Of a stretch of DNA of 36,269 bases, positions 1 through 7,891 are shown piece after piece. The translations under genes and the position numbers were made by a program. Within the stretch, counting starts at the first letter, position 1. Every line of letters starts with the position of its first letter. The notes under the pieces were generated by a model. The model worked only from the letters and a program-made list of their open reading frames with translations. It searched no databases and was not told where the DNA came from. Origin of the DNA: an uncultured Actinomycetes bacterium (GTDB lineage: Bacteria; Actinomycetota; Actinomycetes; Nanopelagicales; Nanopelagicaceae); contig CAINRG010000049.1 of NCBI GenBank assembly GCA_903852585.1, forward strand, positions 1-36,269. The letters run 5' to 3'.

Positions 1-122
1 AGCGCCGCAAGAAGGCTGCTGCTAAGCCAGCTGCTAAGAAGGCTGCTCCAAAGCGCCGCAAGAAGGCTGCTGCTAAGCCAGCTGCTAAGAAGGCTGCTCC
101 AAAGCGCCGCAAGAAGGCTGCT
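1..122 (+). repeat. 51-bp perfect tandem repeat in the histone-like tail
   Basis: Bases 1-51 and 52-102 are identical, and a third copy runs from 103 to 122 before diverging. The unit encodes 17 residues, so copy-number change keeps the frame. Identity extends to synonymous positions, which points to recent duplication or homogenisation. The array may continue to the left of the window. Confidence 0.95.
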
Positions 123-131
123 AAGAAGTAA
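1..131 (+). CDS. C-terminal tail of a histone-like (HU/H1-type) DNA-binding protein, partial
   Basis: Only the last 42 codons are in the window, ending in TAA at 129-131. They encode a purely basic tail made of Arg-Arg-Lys-Lys, Ala-Ala-Ala-Lys-Pro and Ala-Ala-Lys-Lys-Ala-Ala-Pro blocks. Such low-complexity Lys/Ala/Pro tails follow the folded HU domain in actinobacterial HU proteins and also make up H1-like proteins; they bind and compact DNA. The folded domain lies outside the window, so HU versus H1-like cannot be decided here. The codons are repeated at the DNA level as well (see the repeat entry). A strong terminator follows directly, so this is the last gene of its transcript. Confidence 0.8.
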   Translation, partial: RRKKAAAKPAAKKAAPKRRKKAAAKPAAKKAAPKRRKKAAKK

Positions 132-141
132 GCATCAATTT

Positions 142-175
142 AAAAACCCCGTCGCGAAAGCGGCGGGGTTTTTTT
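142..175 (+). terminator. Rho-independent terminator of the histone-like gene
   Basis: A 9-bp stem (CCCCGTCGC with GCGGCGGGG, one G-T wobble) closes a GAAA tetraloop and is followed by seven T residues at 169-175. It is preceded by five A residues, so it may also act for the converging marR gene. Confidence 0.95.
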
Positions 176-195
176 ATGCCTTCTGAAGGATGAAG

Positions 196-702
196 TTACT
201 TACTTTTTTCTTCCTGTAAATATTGATCTCGTAGTTGAGATTTCACTCGATCAAAGATGCGGGCCAAATCCTCTTGATCTTTAACGGTCAAGTGATCAAC
301 AAATCTATTGCGAATTGATTCGGTGTGATCAGGCGCCGCTTTCACGAGCGTCTTCCAACCCTTTTCACTCATCACCGCCCATGATCCTCGGCGATCTTCT
401 TTACATGCTTCACGTTTAACCCAGCCCGCCTTCTCCATCACCTTCATGCGATGAGAGAGCCGAGATTTTGAGAGCATTGCCGCTTCAGCTAATTCGGTCA
501 TGCGAAGCTTTCGACCTTCAGCTTCTGAGAGCAGGACAAGGACGCCATAATCGGCAAGGGAGAGATCATGGGCCGATAAATCTGATTCCAGCGCTTCAAG
601 AAGGCGAATCTGACTCTCCGCGAAAGAACGCCATGCCTTCATCTCTCGAGGGTTAAGCCATCGAGGTTCAGATTTTTTTGCTGCTGGGGATTTGCTAGCC
701 AT
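196..702 (-). CDS. MarR-family transcriptional regulator
   Basis: 168-residue winged-helix regulator. An N-terminal helix for dimerisation (about 20-45) is followed by the HTH segment with Leu-Ala-Glu-Ala-Ala-Met-Leu-Ser-Lys-Ser-Arg-Leu-Ser at about 70-85. A basic wing with Lys-Glu-Asp-Arg-Arg-Gly (about 100-106) comes next, then a C-terminal dimerisation helix; this is the normal MarR layout and length. The ATG is preceded at exactly 6 nt by TAGACT, so the mRNA is probably leaderless. The matching -35 (TTCAAC) lies in an inverted repeat shared with other promoters in this window, so autorepression is likely. It is divergent from the M13 peptidase. The inducing ligand is unknown; MarR proteins typically sense phenolics or oxidants. 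Confidence 0.9.
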   Translation of the reverse strand: MASKSPAAKKSEPRWLNPREMKAWRSFAESQIRLLEALESDLSAHDLSLADYGVLVLLSEAEGRKLRMTELAEAAMLSKSRLSHRMKVMEKAGWVKREACKEDRRGSWAVMSEKGWKTLVKAAPDHTESIRNRFVDHLTVKDQEDLARIFDRVKSQLRDQYLQEEKSK

Positions 703-708
703 GAGGAA

Positions 709-748
709 AGTCTAGGGCAAAAATGTGGTTAGTTGAAAGTTGTACCAA
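709..748. promoter_or_regulatory. Divergent marR/M13 control region with degenerate TTAGTTGAA operator
   Basis: Bases 729-748 read TTAGTTGAA, AG, TTGTACCAA. The left half-site is identical to the one in front of yceI, and the right half matches it at 6 of 9 positions. On the minus strand the marR promoter is TTCAAC (732-737), a 17-bp spacer and TAGACT (709-714), placing the -35 box inside the operator. Confidence 0.65.
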
Positions 749-768
749 TACTTTTGTGCAGGCGGCGC

Positions 769-774
769 TACGAT
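769..774 (+). promoter_or_regulatory. -10 box TACGAT of the M13 peptidase gene (leaderless)
   Basis: TACGAT is followed by exactly six bases and then the ATG at 781. This places the transcription start at or beside the start codon, and there is no Shine-Dalgarno sequence. It favours ATG 781 over the upstream in-frame TTG at 733. Confidence 0.6.
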
Positions 775-780
775 TCCTGC

Positions 781-2745
781 ATGTCACTATCAAAAACCGG
801 CCTCGCCCTCGAACATTCAGATCCATCCATTCGAATTCAGGATGACCTCTTCCGTCATATGAATGGAAAATGGCTCAAGGAGAGTGTGATTCCCTCGGAT
901 CGAGCTGGTGATGGCGCCTTTAATTTTCTTCGCGTCAAGGCAGAGAAGGAGGTCTTCGACATCATCGAGGAACTCTCCAAACACTCCCATCCATCTGGCA
1001 GCAATGCACAGAAGATTGGTGACCTCTACCGATCTTTTATGAATGAGGAGCGAATTGAGTCACTCGGAGTCTTGCCTATTGAAGAAGAACTGAAGCAAGC
1101 TGCCGGGATAAAGAGTGTTTCAGATTTCCTCACTCTTCTTGGAGATTTTGAAACTCGCGGCAATGGCGGTCTTTTTTATTACTTCATTACAAGTGACCAT
1201 AAAGATTCCACAACAAATATCGGCTACATCGGTCAGGCTGGACTTTCACTTCCAGATGAGGCGTACTACCGCGAAGAGGAATACTCTGTTATTCGCGCCG
1301 CTTTTCAGATGCACATTGCAAATATGTTCACACTTGCTGGCATCGACGACCCTCAAGGTCATTCTCAAAGAGTCCTCAATCTGGAGACTGAAATTGCAAG
1401 TCACCACTGGGATCAAGTCCGGGACCGAGATTCACTTGCGACATACAATAAATTTGGATTCGACGAATTACAGAAGCTCTCTGAAGGCTTCAACTGGCCG
1501 CTGTATTTAGAGTCTGCAAAAGTTCCATCAAAGGCAGTTTCTCAAGTGATTGTGCGCCAACCTTCATTCTTTGCCGGGCTCGGCCAGATGCTCTCCAATT
1601 TTGATGCAGCCAAATGGAGTTCATGGCTCCAATGGCATCTTCTTTCAGGCTCGGCGCCATTCCTGAACAAGGCTCTTGTGGAAGAGAATTTTGCATTCTT
1701 TGGAACCACATTGAGCGGCACCCCTGAAAATCGAGAGCGATGGAAACGCGGAGTCTCTATCGTTGAAGGAGTTCTGGGCGAAGCTATCGGCGAACTTTAT
1801 GTTGTACAGCACTTCCCGCCTGCCGCGAAGGAGCGGATGCTTGAATTAGTCCACAACCTCCTCGAGGCATATCGCGTGGATATTGCCGCACTTGATTGGA
1901 TGAGCGAAGAGACGAAGAAGAAGGCTTTCGAAAAGCTCGATAAGTTCACACCAAAAATTGGATATCCAGATAAGTTTCGGGATTACTCAGCACTTGAGAT
2001 CACGCCTGATGATTTAATTGCCAATATTGCTGCAACCACAAAGTTCCAGATGGATTATGAGTTCGCAAAGATTGGCGCACCCGTCGATCGAAACGAATGG
2101 CATATGTTTCCTCAAACGGTCAATGCCTATTACAACCCTGGCATGAATGAAATTGTCTTCCCGGCCGGAATCCTTCAGCCTCCATTCTTTGACTTGGCAG
2201 CCGATGATGCTGCCAACTATGGTGGGATCGGTGCGGTCATAGGGCACGAAATCGGTCATGGATTTGATGATCAAGGTTCAAAATATGATGGTGATGGAAA
2301 TCTTGTCGATTGGTGGCAAGAAAATGACCGTGTTGAATTTGATAAGCGGGCTCAAAAACTCATCGATCAATATGAAAATCTCTTCCCTGTAGAAACTCCC
2401 GATATTCATGTCAATGGAGCGCTCACAGTTGGTGAAAACATCGGAGATTTGGGTGGCCTCACGATTGCGTTAAAAGCCTATGAAATCGCCTTAAAAGGCT
2501 CTTCCGCGCCCATTTTGGAGGGTTTTACAGGTACGCAGCGTGTATTTCTTGGCTGGGCACAAGTATGGCGTGGAAAAGTTCGTAATGAGGAGTTAAAACG
2601 TCGTCTTGCAACCGATCCTCACTCCCCGAGTGAGTTTCGATGCAACCAGATTGTTCGAAACCTCAACGAGTTCTATGAAGCATTTGATGTGAAGACGGGC
2701 GATGCCCTGTATATGCCAGAGTCGGAGCGCGTTCGTATTTGGTAG
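781..2745 (+). CDS. M13-family zinc metallopeptidase (neprilysin/PepO-like)
   Basis: 654-residue peptidase, the usual M13 length without a membrane anchor. The zinc site is visible: His-Glu-Ile-Gly-His at about 489-493 with the third ligand Glu in Glu-Asn-Ile-Gly-Asp at about 552-556. The Asn-Ala-Tyr-Tyr-Asn-Pro substrate-binding segment lies upstream, and the N-terminal M13 domain begins with Asp-Asp-Leu-Phe-Arg-His-Met-Asn-Gly. There is no signal peptide or N-terminal membrane segment, so it is probably cytoplasmic and cleaves short peptides, consistent with the two peptide importers nearby. A TTG 48 bases upstream would add 16 residues with no M13 similarity; ATG 781 fits the -10 spacing. 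Control by the divergent MarR is inferred from the shared operator half-site. Confidence 0.93.
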   Translation: MSLSKTGLALEHSDPSIRIQDDLFRHMNGKWLKESVIPSDRAGDGAFNFLRVKAEKEVFDIIEELSKHSHPSGSNAQKIGDLYRSFMNEERIESLGVLPIEEELKQAAGIKSVSDFLTLLGDFETRGNGGLFYYFITSDHKDSTTNIGYIGQAGLSLPDEAYYREEEYSVIRAAFQMHIANMFTLAGIDDPQGHSQRVLNLETEIASHHWDQVRDRDSLATYNKFGFDELQKLSEGFNWPLYLESAKVPSKAVSQVIVRQPSFFAGLGQMLSNFDAAKWSSWLQWHLLSGSAPFLNKALVEENFAFFGTTLSGTPENRERWKRGVSIVEGVLGEAIGELYVVQHFPPAAKERMLELVHNLLEAYRVDIAALDWMSEETKKKAFEKLDKFTPKIGYPDKFRDYSALEITPDDLIANIAATTKFQMDYEFAKIGAPVDRNEWHMFPQTVNAYYNPGMNEIVFPAGILQPPFFDLAADDAANYGGIGAVIGHEIGHGFDDQGSKYDGDGNLVDWWQENDRVEFDKRAQKLIDQYENLFPVETPDIHVNGALTVGENIGDLGGLTIALKAYEIALKGSSAPILEGFTGTQRVFLGWAQVWRGKVRNEELKRRLATDPHSPSEFRCNQIVRNLNEFYEAFDVKTGDALYMPESERVRIW

Positions 2746-2816
2746 GTCGAAACCCAAGATAAAAGAAGGTCGCAGGTGGTTCCTAGTCAGCCCCTGAACC
2801 AAGAAGAAAACTTGCT

Positions 2817-4484
2817 TTAAATCTTCTTTGCTAATCGAGCAGCGCGACGAATAGCCTGCTCGGCTGGATCTGGAACGGGAACCGCTTCAATCAATCGGCG
2901 GGTGTATTCCTTCTGAGGATTCTTCAAAATAGCATCACGATCGCCCTCTTCCACCAAGAGTCCATCCTGCATAACCGCAACTCGGTGAGACAAGATGTCG
3001 ACAACGGCAAGATCGTGACTGATGAAGAGGCAGGCAAACTTCAACTTCTCTTGCAACCCTTGAAAGAGTTCAAGAAAGCGTGCTTGGACAGATACGTCGA
3101 GTGCTGATGTTGGTTCATCGGCGATCAAGAGATCTGGTGTCAGAGCAAGAGCGCGGGCAATACCAACACGTTGTCTTTGACCACCTGAAAGTTCATGGGG
3201 ATAACGGTTTCTATAACTTCGAGGAAGTTCAACTTGGTCGAGAAGATCCTCGATCATGTGATTGAGATCCTTATCCTTTGCAATTCCTGCTAGAAAAATT
3301 GGCTCCCCAATGGATTCACCAATTGGAAGGCGCGGATTAAGTGAAGATGCTGGATCTTGGAAAACAATTCCTGTGTGACGACGGATGGCGGAAAGATCCT
3401 TTTGTGTCGCTTTGCTGATATCTGTACCGGCAATAACTAGCTTTCCGGCTTTGATAGGAATTAAACCAATAGCGGCACGGCCCACTGTTGTCTTTCCAGA
3501 ACCAGATTCGCCCACAAGACCAACAATCTCACCGGGGTAAATTTCGAGATTGAAATTTTTCACAGCGGTAAAGGCTGGGATGCGCCCACGTTTTGGATAT
3601 TCGATTGTTACATCGCTCAAAGTTAGAACCGGCGCAGGTTTTGTTAGTGTTGCAAAAGTGAGAGTGCGCTTTGCGCTATGACCAAGCTTTGGAACCGCTG
3701 CCAGAAGCTCCTTGGTATACGGATGTTGAGGGCGATTAAAAATTGCATCGGCAGTTCCTGCTTCAACAACCTTTCCATCTTTCATCACCAAAATATCATC
3801 AGCCATATCCGCAACAACCCCCATGGCATGGGTGATGAGCAAAATTGCCGAATTAAGGCGAGATTTGAGTCCGCGCATCAAGTCGAGAATTTCTGCTTGA
3901 ACAGTGACATCCAGGGCGGTCGTAGGTTCATCTGCGACAAGAAGTGCAGGGTCGCATGCAAGTGCCTGGGCGATCATGGCGCGCTGGCGTTGTCCGCCAG
4001 AGAGCTGGTGAGGATATTTCTCAAAGGATTTTTCTGGATCTGGAATTTCCACCATCGTGAGCAATTCGATGGCACGAACCCTGGCTTCCTTTGGGCCAAT
4101 ATCAAAATGAGTGCGAAGTGTTTCAACAATCTGGAATCCAATGGTGTAAACCGGATTGAGAGCTGTCATTGGCTCCTGGAAAATATAGGCAACTTCTTTA
4201 CCGCGGAATTTGCGAAGCGTCGAAGCGGGAGCGCCAATCATCTCCTCGCCCTTGATCTTCACGCTTCCATATGTACGTGCATTCGAAGCAAGAAGACTCA
4301 TCAAGCCCATCGCCGTAGTGGATTTTCCGCTGCCGGACTCTCCCACAATTGCAGTTACTTTTCCGGCCTCCACATCGAAATTCATATCGACTGCGGCTGG
4401 ATACCAAACGCCGTCCACCCAGAATTCAACAGTGAAATCTTTAACGCTGAGAACTGGATTAGCCACGGAAATCACCACTTTCAT
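2817..4484 (-). CDS. Peptide ABC importer ATPase, fused DppD-DppF type
   Basis: 555 residues carrying two complete ABC ATPase domains. Domain 1: Walker A Gly-Glu-Ser-Gly-Ser-Gly-Lys-Ser at about 48-55, signature Leu-Ser-Gly-Gly-Gln near 161-165, Walker B Ala-Asp-Glu-Pro near 184-187. Domain 2: Walker A near 325-332, signature near 432-436, Walker B near 455-458. This is the YejF-like fused form; it energises the permeases encoded just downstream of 5099. The H-loop of domain 1 reads Thr-His-Ala where the family usually has Thr-His-Asp. The Cys-rich oligopeptide C-terminal extension seen in the second importer is absent. The start may be ATG 4484 or an internal GTG near 4468. The gene is separated from the permeases by an opposite-strand gene, so it needs its own promoter. 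Confidence 0.93.
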   Translation of the reverse strand: MKVVISVANPVLSVKDFTVEFWVDGVWYPAAVDMNFDVEAGKVTAIVGESGSGKSTTAMGLMSLLASNARTYGSVKIKGEEMIGAPASTLRKFRGKEVAYIFQEPMTALNPVYTIGFQIVETLRTHFDIGPKEARVRAIELLTMVEIPDPEKSFEKYPHQLSGGQRQRAMIAQALACDPALLVADEPTTALDVTVQAEILDLMRGLKSRLNSAILLITHAMGVVADMADDILVMKDGKVVEAGTADAIFNRPQHPYTKELLAAVPKLGHSAKRTLTFATLTKPAPVLTLSDVTIEYPKRGRIPAFTAVKNFNLEIYPGEIVGLVGESGSGKTTVGRAAIGLIPIKAGKLVIAGTDISKATQKDLSAIRRHTGIVFQDPASSLNPRLPIGESIGEPIFLAGIAKDKDLNHMIEDLLDQVELPRSYRNRYPHELSGGQRQRVGIARALALTPDLLIADEPTSALDVSVQARFLELFQGLQEKLKFACLFISHDLAVVDILSHRVAVMQDGLLVEEGDRDAILKNPQKEYTRRLIEAVPVPDPAEQAIRRAARLAKKI

Positions 4485-4500
4485 ATGACACCATTACGGC

Positions 4501-5094
4501 ATGAGCAATCCCGAGATTTTCAGAACCAAATCGAGCACCATCGGTGCCGGAATTGTTTTGGTATTGATACTCGGTTTGAATATCCAAACATGGTTCAGTA
4601 GCAATCTTCATAGCAGCATCGTGACTGGAATCTGGTCGAGCTGTTTCAGCAGTGTTATCTACCTTGTTATTTATCGGCCAAAAATTATCATTTTCGACGA
4701 GGGCATAACCATTACGAACCCCATCAAGGAATACACCATCGGCTGGGATAGCGTCGATGAAGTAGAGGCCCGATACAGCATGTCGATCATGACGCATGAC
4801 GGAAAAGAAATCTTCGCTTGGGCTGCTCCAGCCCCCGGTCGTTATCACTCCCGCAGTATTCATCCCAGCGAATTGCGCGGAATGAACGTTGGAGCTGAAG
4901 GAATCATCCGTCCAGGTGAATCCCCTCGTTCCGATTCCGGCGTTGCTAAACATTTGGTTCTGGCTCGTCTGGAAAAGTTCCGTCAGGGCAGCGTCGTACC
5001 CGTCAAAGAAGGAATCAGATTCCATTTTGCTGGAATTTCCGTAACCATCGTGAGCTTCGTCGTAGGAATAGCTCTGCATATTTTTCACTTTTAG
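4501..5094 (+). CDS. PH-domain membrane protein (bPH_6-like)
   Basis: 197 residues with two N-terminal hydrophobic segments (about 13-30 and 40-58). A soluble region resembles actinobacterial bacterial-PH proteins (low-molecular-weight antigen 6 type; Ile-Ile-Phe-Asp-Glu-Gly-Ile-Thr-Ile-Thr-Asn-Pro, then Gly-Trp-Asp-Ser-Val near 86-90). One more membrane segment ends the protein (about 176-194). Its biochemical role is unknown. It lies between the permease and ATPase genes of the first peptide importer but on the opposite strand, with 4 bases between its stop and the permease stop. A competing open frame on the other strand has no recognisable domain and I treat it as a shadow. Confidence 0.8.
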   Translation: MSNPEIFRTKSSTIGAGIVLVLILGLNIQTWFSSNLHSSIVTGIWSSCFSSVIYLVIYRPKIIIFDEGITITNPIKEYTIGWDSVDEVEARYSMSIMTHDGKEIFAWAAPAPGRYHSRSIHPSELRGMNVGAEGIIRPGESPRSDSGVAKHLVLARLEKFRQGSVVPVKEGIRFHFAGISVTIVSFVVGIALHIFHF

Positions 5095-5098
5095 CACG

Positions 5099-6178
5099 CT
5101 ACTCCCCCTTCTTCTCTGTGCGGCCGGACATGCGATCCTTCAGGGAAAGTCGGCGACGTTGACGTGGATCAAATGCATCGCGCAATCCATCTCCGATGAA
5201 GTTCACGCTCAAAGCAATCGCAATAATGAAGAACCCTGGGTAAAGAAACAACCATGGGCGAGATGTAAATGAATCTTGATATTGGCTAATTAAAAGTCCA
5301 AGGGAAACATCTGGAGCCACGACACCAAATCCGATATAGGAAAGGGCGGTTTCAAGAAGGATTGCACCTGACATCAATAGAGTGACGGAGACGATGATCA
5401 CTCCTACGGCATTTGGCAAAATGTGTTTAAAAATGATGCGTCGATTCGATGCGCCTGCCACGCGAGCAGCATCGACGAATTCCAGCTCACGTAATTTCAG
5501 GAATTCACCACGGACTAAGCGAGATAAACCCGTCCACGCAAAGAGTCCGAGATAAAAAGCGAGGAAGGTTGCGCCAAGGTTTCCAAAGTGGAATCCGATA
5601 ACAGATCCGATGATGATAGATGGAATCGTGATGATGAAATCTGTAAAGCGCATCAAGACCGCATCCACTGTTCCACGGAAGAAGCCGGCGATTGCGCCCA
5701 CAACGGTTCCGATAGTTCCGCCAATAATTCCAACGATAAACATCACCATGATGGAGCGCTGGGCGCCTTTCATCACAAGGGCAAAATAATCTCTTCCGAT
5801 GTCATCTTGGCCAAATGGGTGTTCGCCAAATCCAAAATGCTTTCCGCCGAGGAAGCCGGGACGGATACTCAGGGTTGGGCATCCAACGTTTCCACTCGGA
5901 CAATCCTTGTAGCGAAGCTCAGGAATATCTCCAATTCCATATTTCCACCAACCATGGATATGCCATGGCCCGATTCTGAAGTTGAGGGCAGTGAATACAA
6001 AAATTGTTAGGAAAGTAATAGTGAAGACAGAAATCATGGCAGCTCTATGTCGGACAAAACGTTTGAAGACAATTTGTCGCTGACTTAGACCTTCTGTTTC
6101 CTTATTTGCAATAGCATTTTCAGAAGCATCCGTAGATGAAATTTCAAGGCTTTTCTTCTTGCGATTCAGGATGGCCAT
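5099..6178 (-). CDS. Peptide ABC importer permease, DppC/OppC type
   Basis: 359-residue inner permease. It has a long soluble N-terminus, a first membrane segment near 48-66, and an extracellular loop with the family motif His-Pro-Phe-Gly-Gln-Asp-Asp-Ile-Gly-Arg-Asp. A membrane core follows, with an EAA loop (Glu-Leu-Glu-Phe-Val-Asp-Ala-Ala-Arg-Val-Ala-Gly-Ala) that contacts the ATPase, and the C-terminal Gly-Asp-Gly-Leu-Arg-Asp-Ala-Phe-Asp-Pro-Arg motif. Its ATG shares one base with the TAA of the upstream DppB-type gene (TAATG), so the two permeases are translationally coupled. The first loop is about 30 residues longer than in short DppC proteins and carries two Cys. Confidence 0.93.
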   Translation of the reverse strand: MAILNRKKKSLEISSTDASENAIANKETEGLSQRQIVFKRFVRHRAAMISVFTITFLTIFVFTALNFRIGPWHIHGWWKYGIGDIPELRYKDCPSGNVGCPTLSIRPGFLGGKHFGFGEHPFGQDDIGRDYFALVMKGAQRSIMVMFIVGIIGGTIGTVVGAIAGFFRGTVDAVLMRFTDFIITIPSIIIGSVIGFHFGNLGATFLAFYLGLFAWTGLSRLVRGEFLKLRELEFVDAARVAGASNRRIIFKHILPNAVGVIIVSVTLLMSGAILLETALSYIGFGVVAPDVSLGLLISQYQDSFTSRPWLFLYPGFFIIAIALSVNFIGDGLRDAFDPRQRRRLSLKDRMSGRTEKKGE

Positions 6179-7722
6179 TACTTACCAGCCCCCACTCGAA
6201 TGCGTGGATCCAGAGCGCTGTAGAGAAGGTCAGCTAATAAGTTTGCAAGTACTGAGAGCGATGCTGTGATGAAGAAGACTGCCATTAAAAGATTGAGGTC
6301 AAAACTGCTAATTGCTTGGCGGAAGAGGGTGCCCATGCCAACCCACCCAAAGACGCTTTCAGTAATAATTGCCCCGCCGATAATCCCGGCGAAGTCCACA
6401 ACGATAATGGTGGTGAGTGGAATCAAAGTATTGCGAAATGCATGGCGCATGATGACAGTGCGCTCGGTTAACCCTTTTGCACGAGCCGTGCGAATGTAAT
6501 CAGCATTAAGAACTTCAAGAAGAGTTCCGCGCGTGAAGCGAACATAGCCAGCAAATGAGATCAGCGTGAGAGCAATTGTTGGCAAGACTAAATGCATCAA
6601 GGTATCAAGGGTGCTCATCCAAAAATCACTTTGATCCAAAAGCGAGTTTGCCTGACCAATTGTTGGAACAGGGCGGCCATTGATGGCATCGGTAGCCATA
6701 TAAGGAGCCCATGTCTGCATCAATTTATCCAAGAGAGTTATCAATGAAATGACAAAACCGGTCAACATCGCAGTGCGGATGATTGGGCCTTGATCCACTT
6801 TCGCAAAGAATCGTCCAACGCCAGCACCGAGTGCAAGGGTGATTGCAAGCAAACCAAGAATTGTTGTGAGATGCGGTGAATGTTTAAAGGCAAATTGGGT
6901 TGGGTAATAGGTGATCAGGCCAAGAACTGCCATCGTCAAAGAAGCCTTGAGCGCAGGTTTGTTGTTCAAACCCACTGATACTTGCGTGACTCCGAATGCA
7001 GCCCCTACACCCGCTGCGAAAAGAACAACTGGACCAAGTCCAGGATCGGCGAACCACTTTGTTGCGCTGAGAATTTCTAGTAAAACGCCAGTGCCAACAG
7101 CGACGATTCCAAAAAGTTGGAAAACACGCTTTCGGTTTCCACTTATAACGCCCGCCCAGAAAATGCCACTCAGGGAGCTGTAGGCGATGATCCAACCAAG
7201 AGGAACTGTGGGATTGGCCAGGAATGTATTAAATCGAATAGCTAAGAATTGCTTGAGCAAGACAGCGACCCAGAAAACCGGTAGCGAATAGAGCAAGAAA
7301 GAAACAAATGTCATCGCATAATCAAAGCGGCTGTACTGGCGGAGCGCAGTGACGATACCGATTGTGATACCAAGAACAATTGCAACAACCGTTGCCATAG
7401 TGACAAGTCGGATTGTTACAGGGATTGCATGTTGCACAAGTCCAGAGACAGCCTGCCCATTTCGAGCATTTCCAAAATCAATTTTGCCAACAAAAAGTCC
7501 GAGGATTCCACGAAGCCAGATGAAATAGCGAGCTGGTGGTGGAACATTTAAATGAAGTTCACGGGTGAGCGTAATGATCTGCTGCTTCGCGCTTGGTTCG
7601 CTACTGGTGCGAAGTCCTTCAAGTGGATCTCCAGAGATTGCAGCGAGGTTGAAGAGAATAAAGCTTGAGCCAAAAAGGATGACGAGAAGTATGCCTAGGC
7701 GTCTCATGATGTAGGCAAACAA
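6178..7722 (-). CDS. Peptide ABC importer permease, DppB/OppB type, with large membrane insertion
   Basis: 514 residues, against roughly 300-340 for the family. The ends are ordinary: the N-terminal Arg-Arg-Leu-Gly-Ile-Leu-Leu-Val membrane helix, core helices near 100-160, and the EAA loop near 393-430 (Ala-Asp-Tyr-Ile-Arg-Thr-Ala-Arg-Ala-Lys-Gly-Leu). The C-terminus is Ala-Asp-Leu-Leu-Tyr-Ser-Ala-Leu-Asp-Pro-Arg. Residues about 175-340 are extra and contain five to six hydrophobic segments. A TTG start at 7722 is supported by AAAGGAG eight bases upstream; the alternative ATG at 7707 would lie 23 bases from that site. It is coupled to the DppC-type gene through TAATG. Confidence 0.9.
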   Translation of the reverse strand: MFAYIMRRLGILLVILFGSSFILFNLAAISGDPLEGLRTSSEPSAKQQIITLTRELHLNVPPPARYFIWLRGILGLFVGKIDFGNARNGQAVSGLVQHAIPVTIRLVTMATVVAIVLGITIGIVTALRQYSRFDYAMTFVSFLLYSLPVFWVAVLLKQFLAIRFNTFLANPTVPLGWIIAYSSLSGIFWAGVISGNRKRVFQLFGIVAVGTGVLLEILSATKWFADPGLGPVVLFAAGVGAAFGVTQVSVGLNNKPALKASLTMAVLGLITYYPTQFAFKHSPHLTTILGLLAITLALGAGVGRFFAKVDQGPIIRTAMLTGFVISLITLLDKLMQTWAPYMATDAINGRPVPTIGQANSLLDQSDFWMSTLDTLMHLVLPTIALTLISFAGYVRFTRGTLLEVLNADYIRTARAKGLTERTVIMRHAFRNTLIPLTTIIVVDFAGIIGGAIITESVFGWVGMGTLFRQAISSFDLNLLMAVFFITASLSVLANLLADLLYSALDPRIRVGAGK

Positions 7723-7730
7723 CGTCGAAT

Positions 7731-7775
7731 CTCCTTTACTCTCAATTTAATATCAATCTAATTTCAATCTAATTT
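7731..7775 (-). promoter_or_regulatory. Repeat-bearing leader and ribosome binding site of the DppB-type gene
   Basis: Reading the minus strand, two exact 11-base units GAAATTAGATT and a variant GATATTAAATT lead into AAAGGAG in front of the TTG start. The 10-mer AAATTAGATT occurs twice here (7755-7764 and 7766-7775) and twice in the leader of the second importer operon. Confidence 0.6.
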
Positions 7776-7784
7776 CATTGAAAA

Positions 7785-7810
7785 GTGGTGCCCGGCTAAC
7801 CGAGCACCAC
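7785..7810 (-). terminator. Stem-loop with U tract between binding protein and permease genes
   Basis: GTGGTGC and GCACCAC, continued by CGG and CCG across one mismatch, form a stem with a four-base loop. On the minus strand it is followed by TTTT. Position suggests a leaky terminator that keeps permease expression below that of the binding protein. Confidence 0.75.
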
Positions 7811-7871
7811 TCTCCGAGGTACTTATTGTACTTTTCTACTGAACTTATTTTTCTAGATTTTTAGAACGTTT

Positions 7872-7891
7872 ACTAAGAACGAATTCTTAGT
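7872..7891 (-). repeat. Inverted repeat with TTCG loop across the binding-protein stop codon
   Basis: ACTAAGAA and TTCTTAGT enclose TTCG on the minus strand, a stable tetraloop type in RNA. The TAA stop of the binding protein (7887-7889) lies within the 5-prime arm. It may protect the 3-prime end of the abundant binding-protein transcript. Confidence 0.6.

Noticed and set aside
733-780. Upstream TTG start for the M13 peptidase
   Set aside because: It would begin inside the operator-like site and add 16 residues with no family similarity; ATG 781 fits the -10 spacing.
2777-2801. TGGTTC/GAACCA inverted repeat between the convergent M13 and ATPase genes as a terminator
   Set aside because: Only 6 bp with a 13-base loop and no T tract; not convincing.
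3678-4601. 307-codon plus-strand reading frame opposite the fused ATPase gene
   Set aside because: It lies antisense to two fully conserved ABC domains; its residues show no domain and it is rich in Cys, His and Asn as expected of a shadow frame.
4459-5097. Long minus-strand reading frame (212 codons) opposite the PH-domain gene
   Set aside because: Composition is polar and low in structure, with no recognisable domain, while the plus strand gives a protein with proper membrane segments and a known family pattern.
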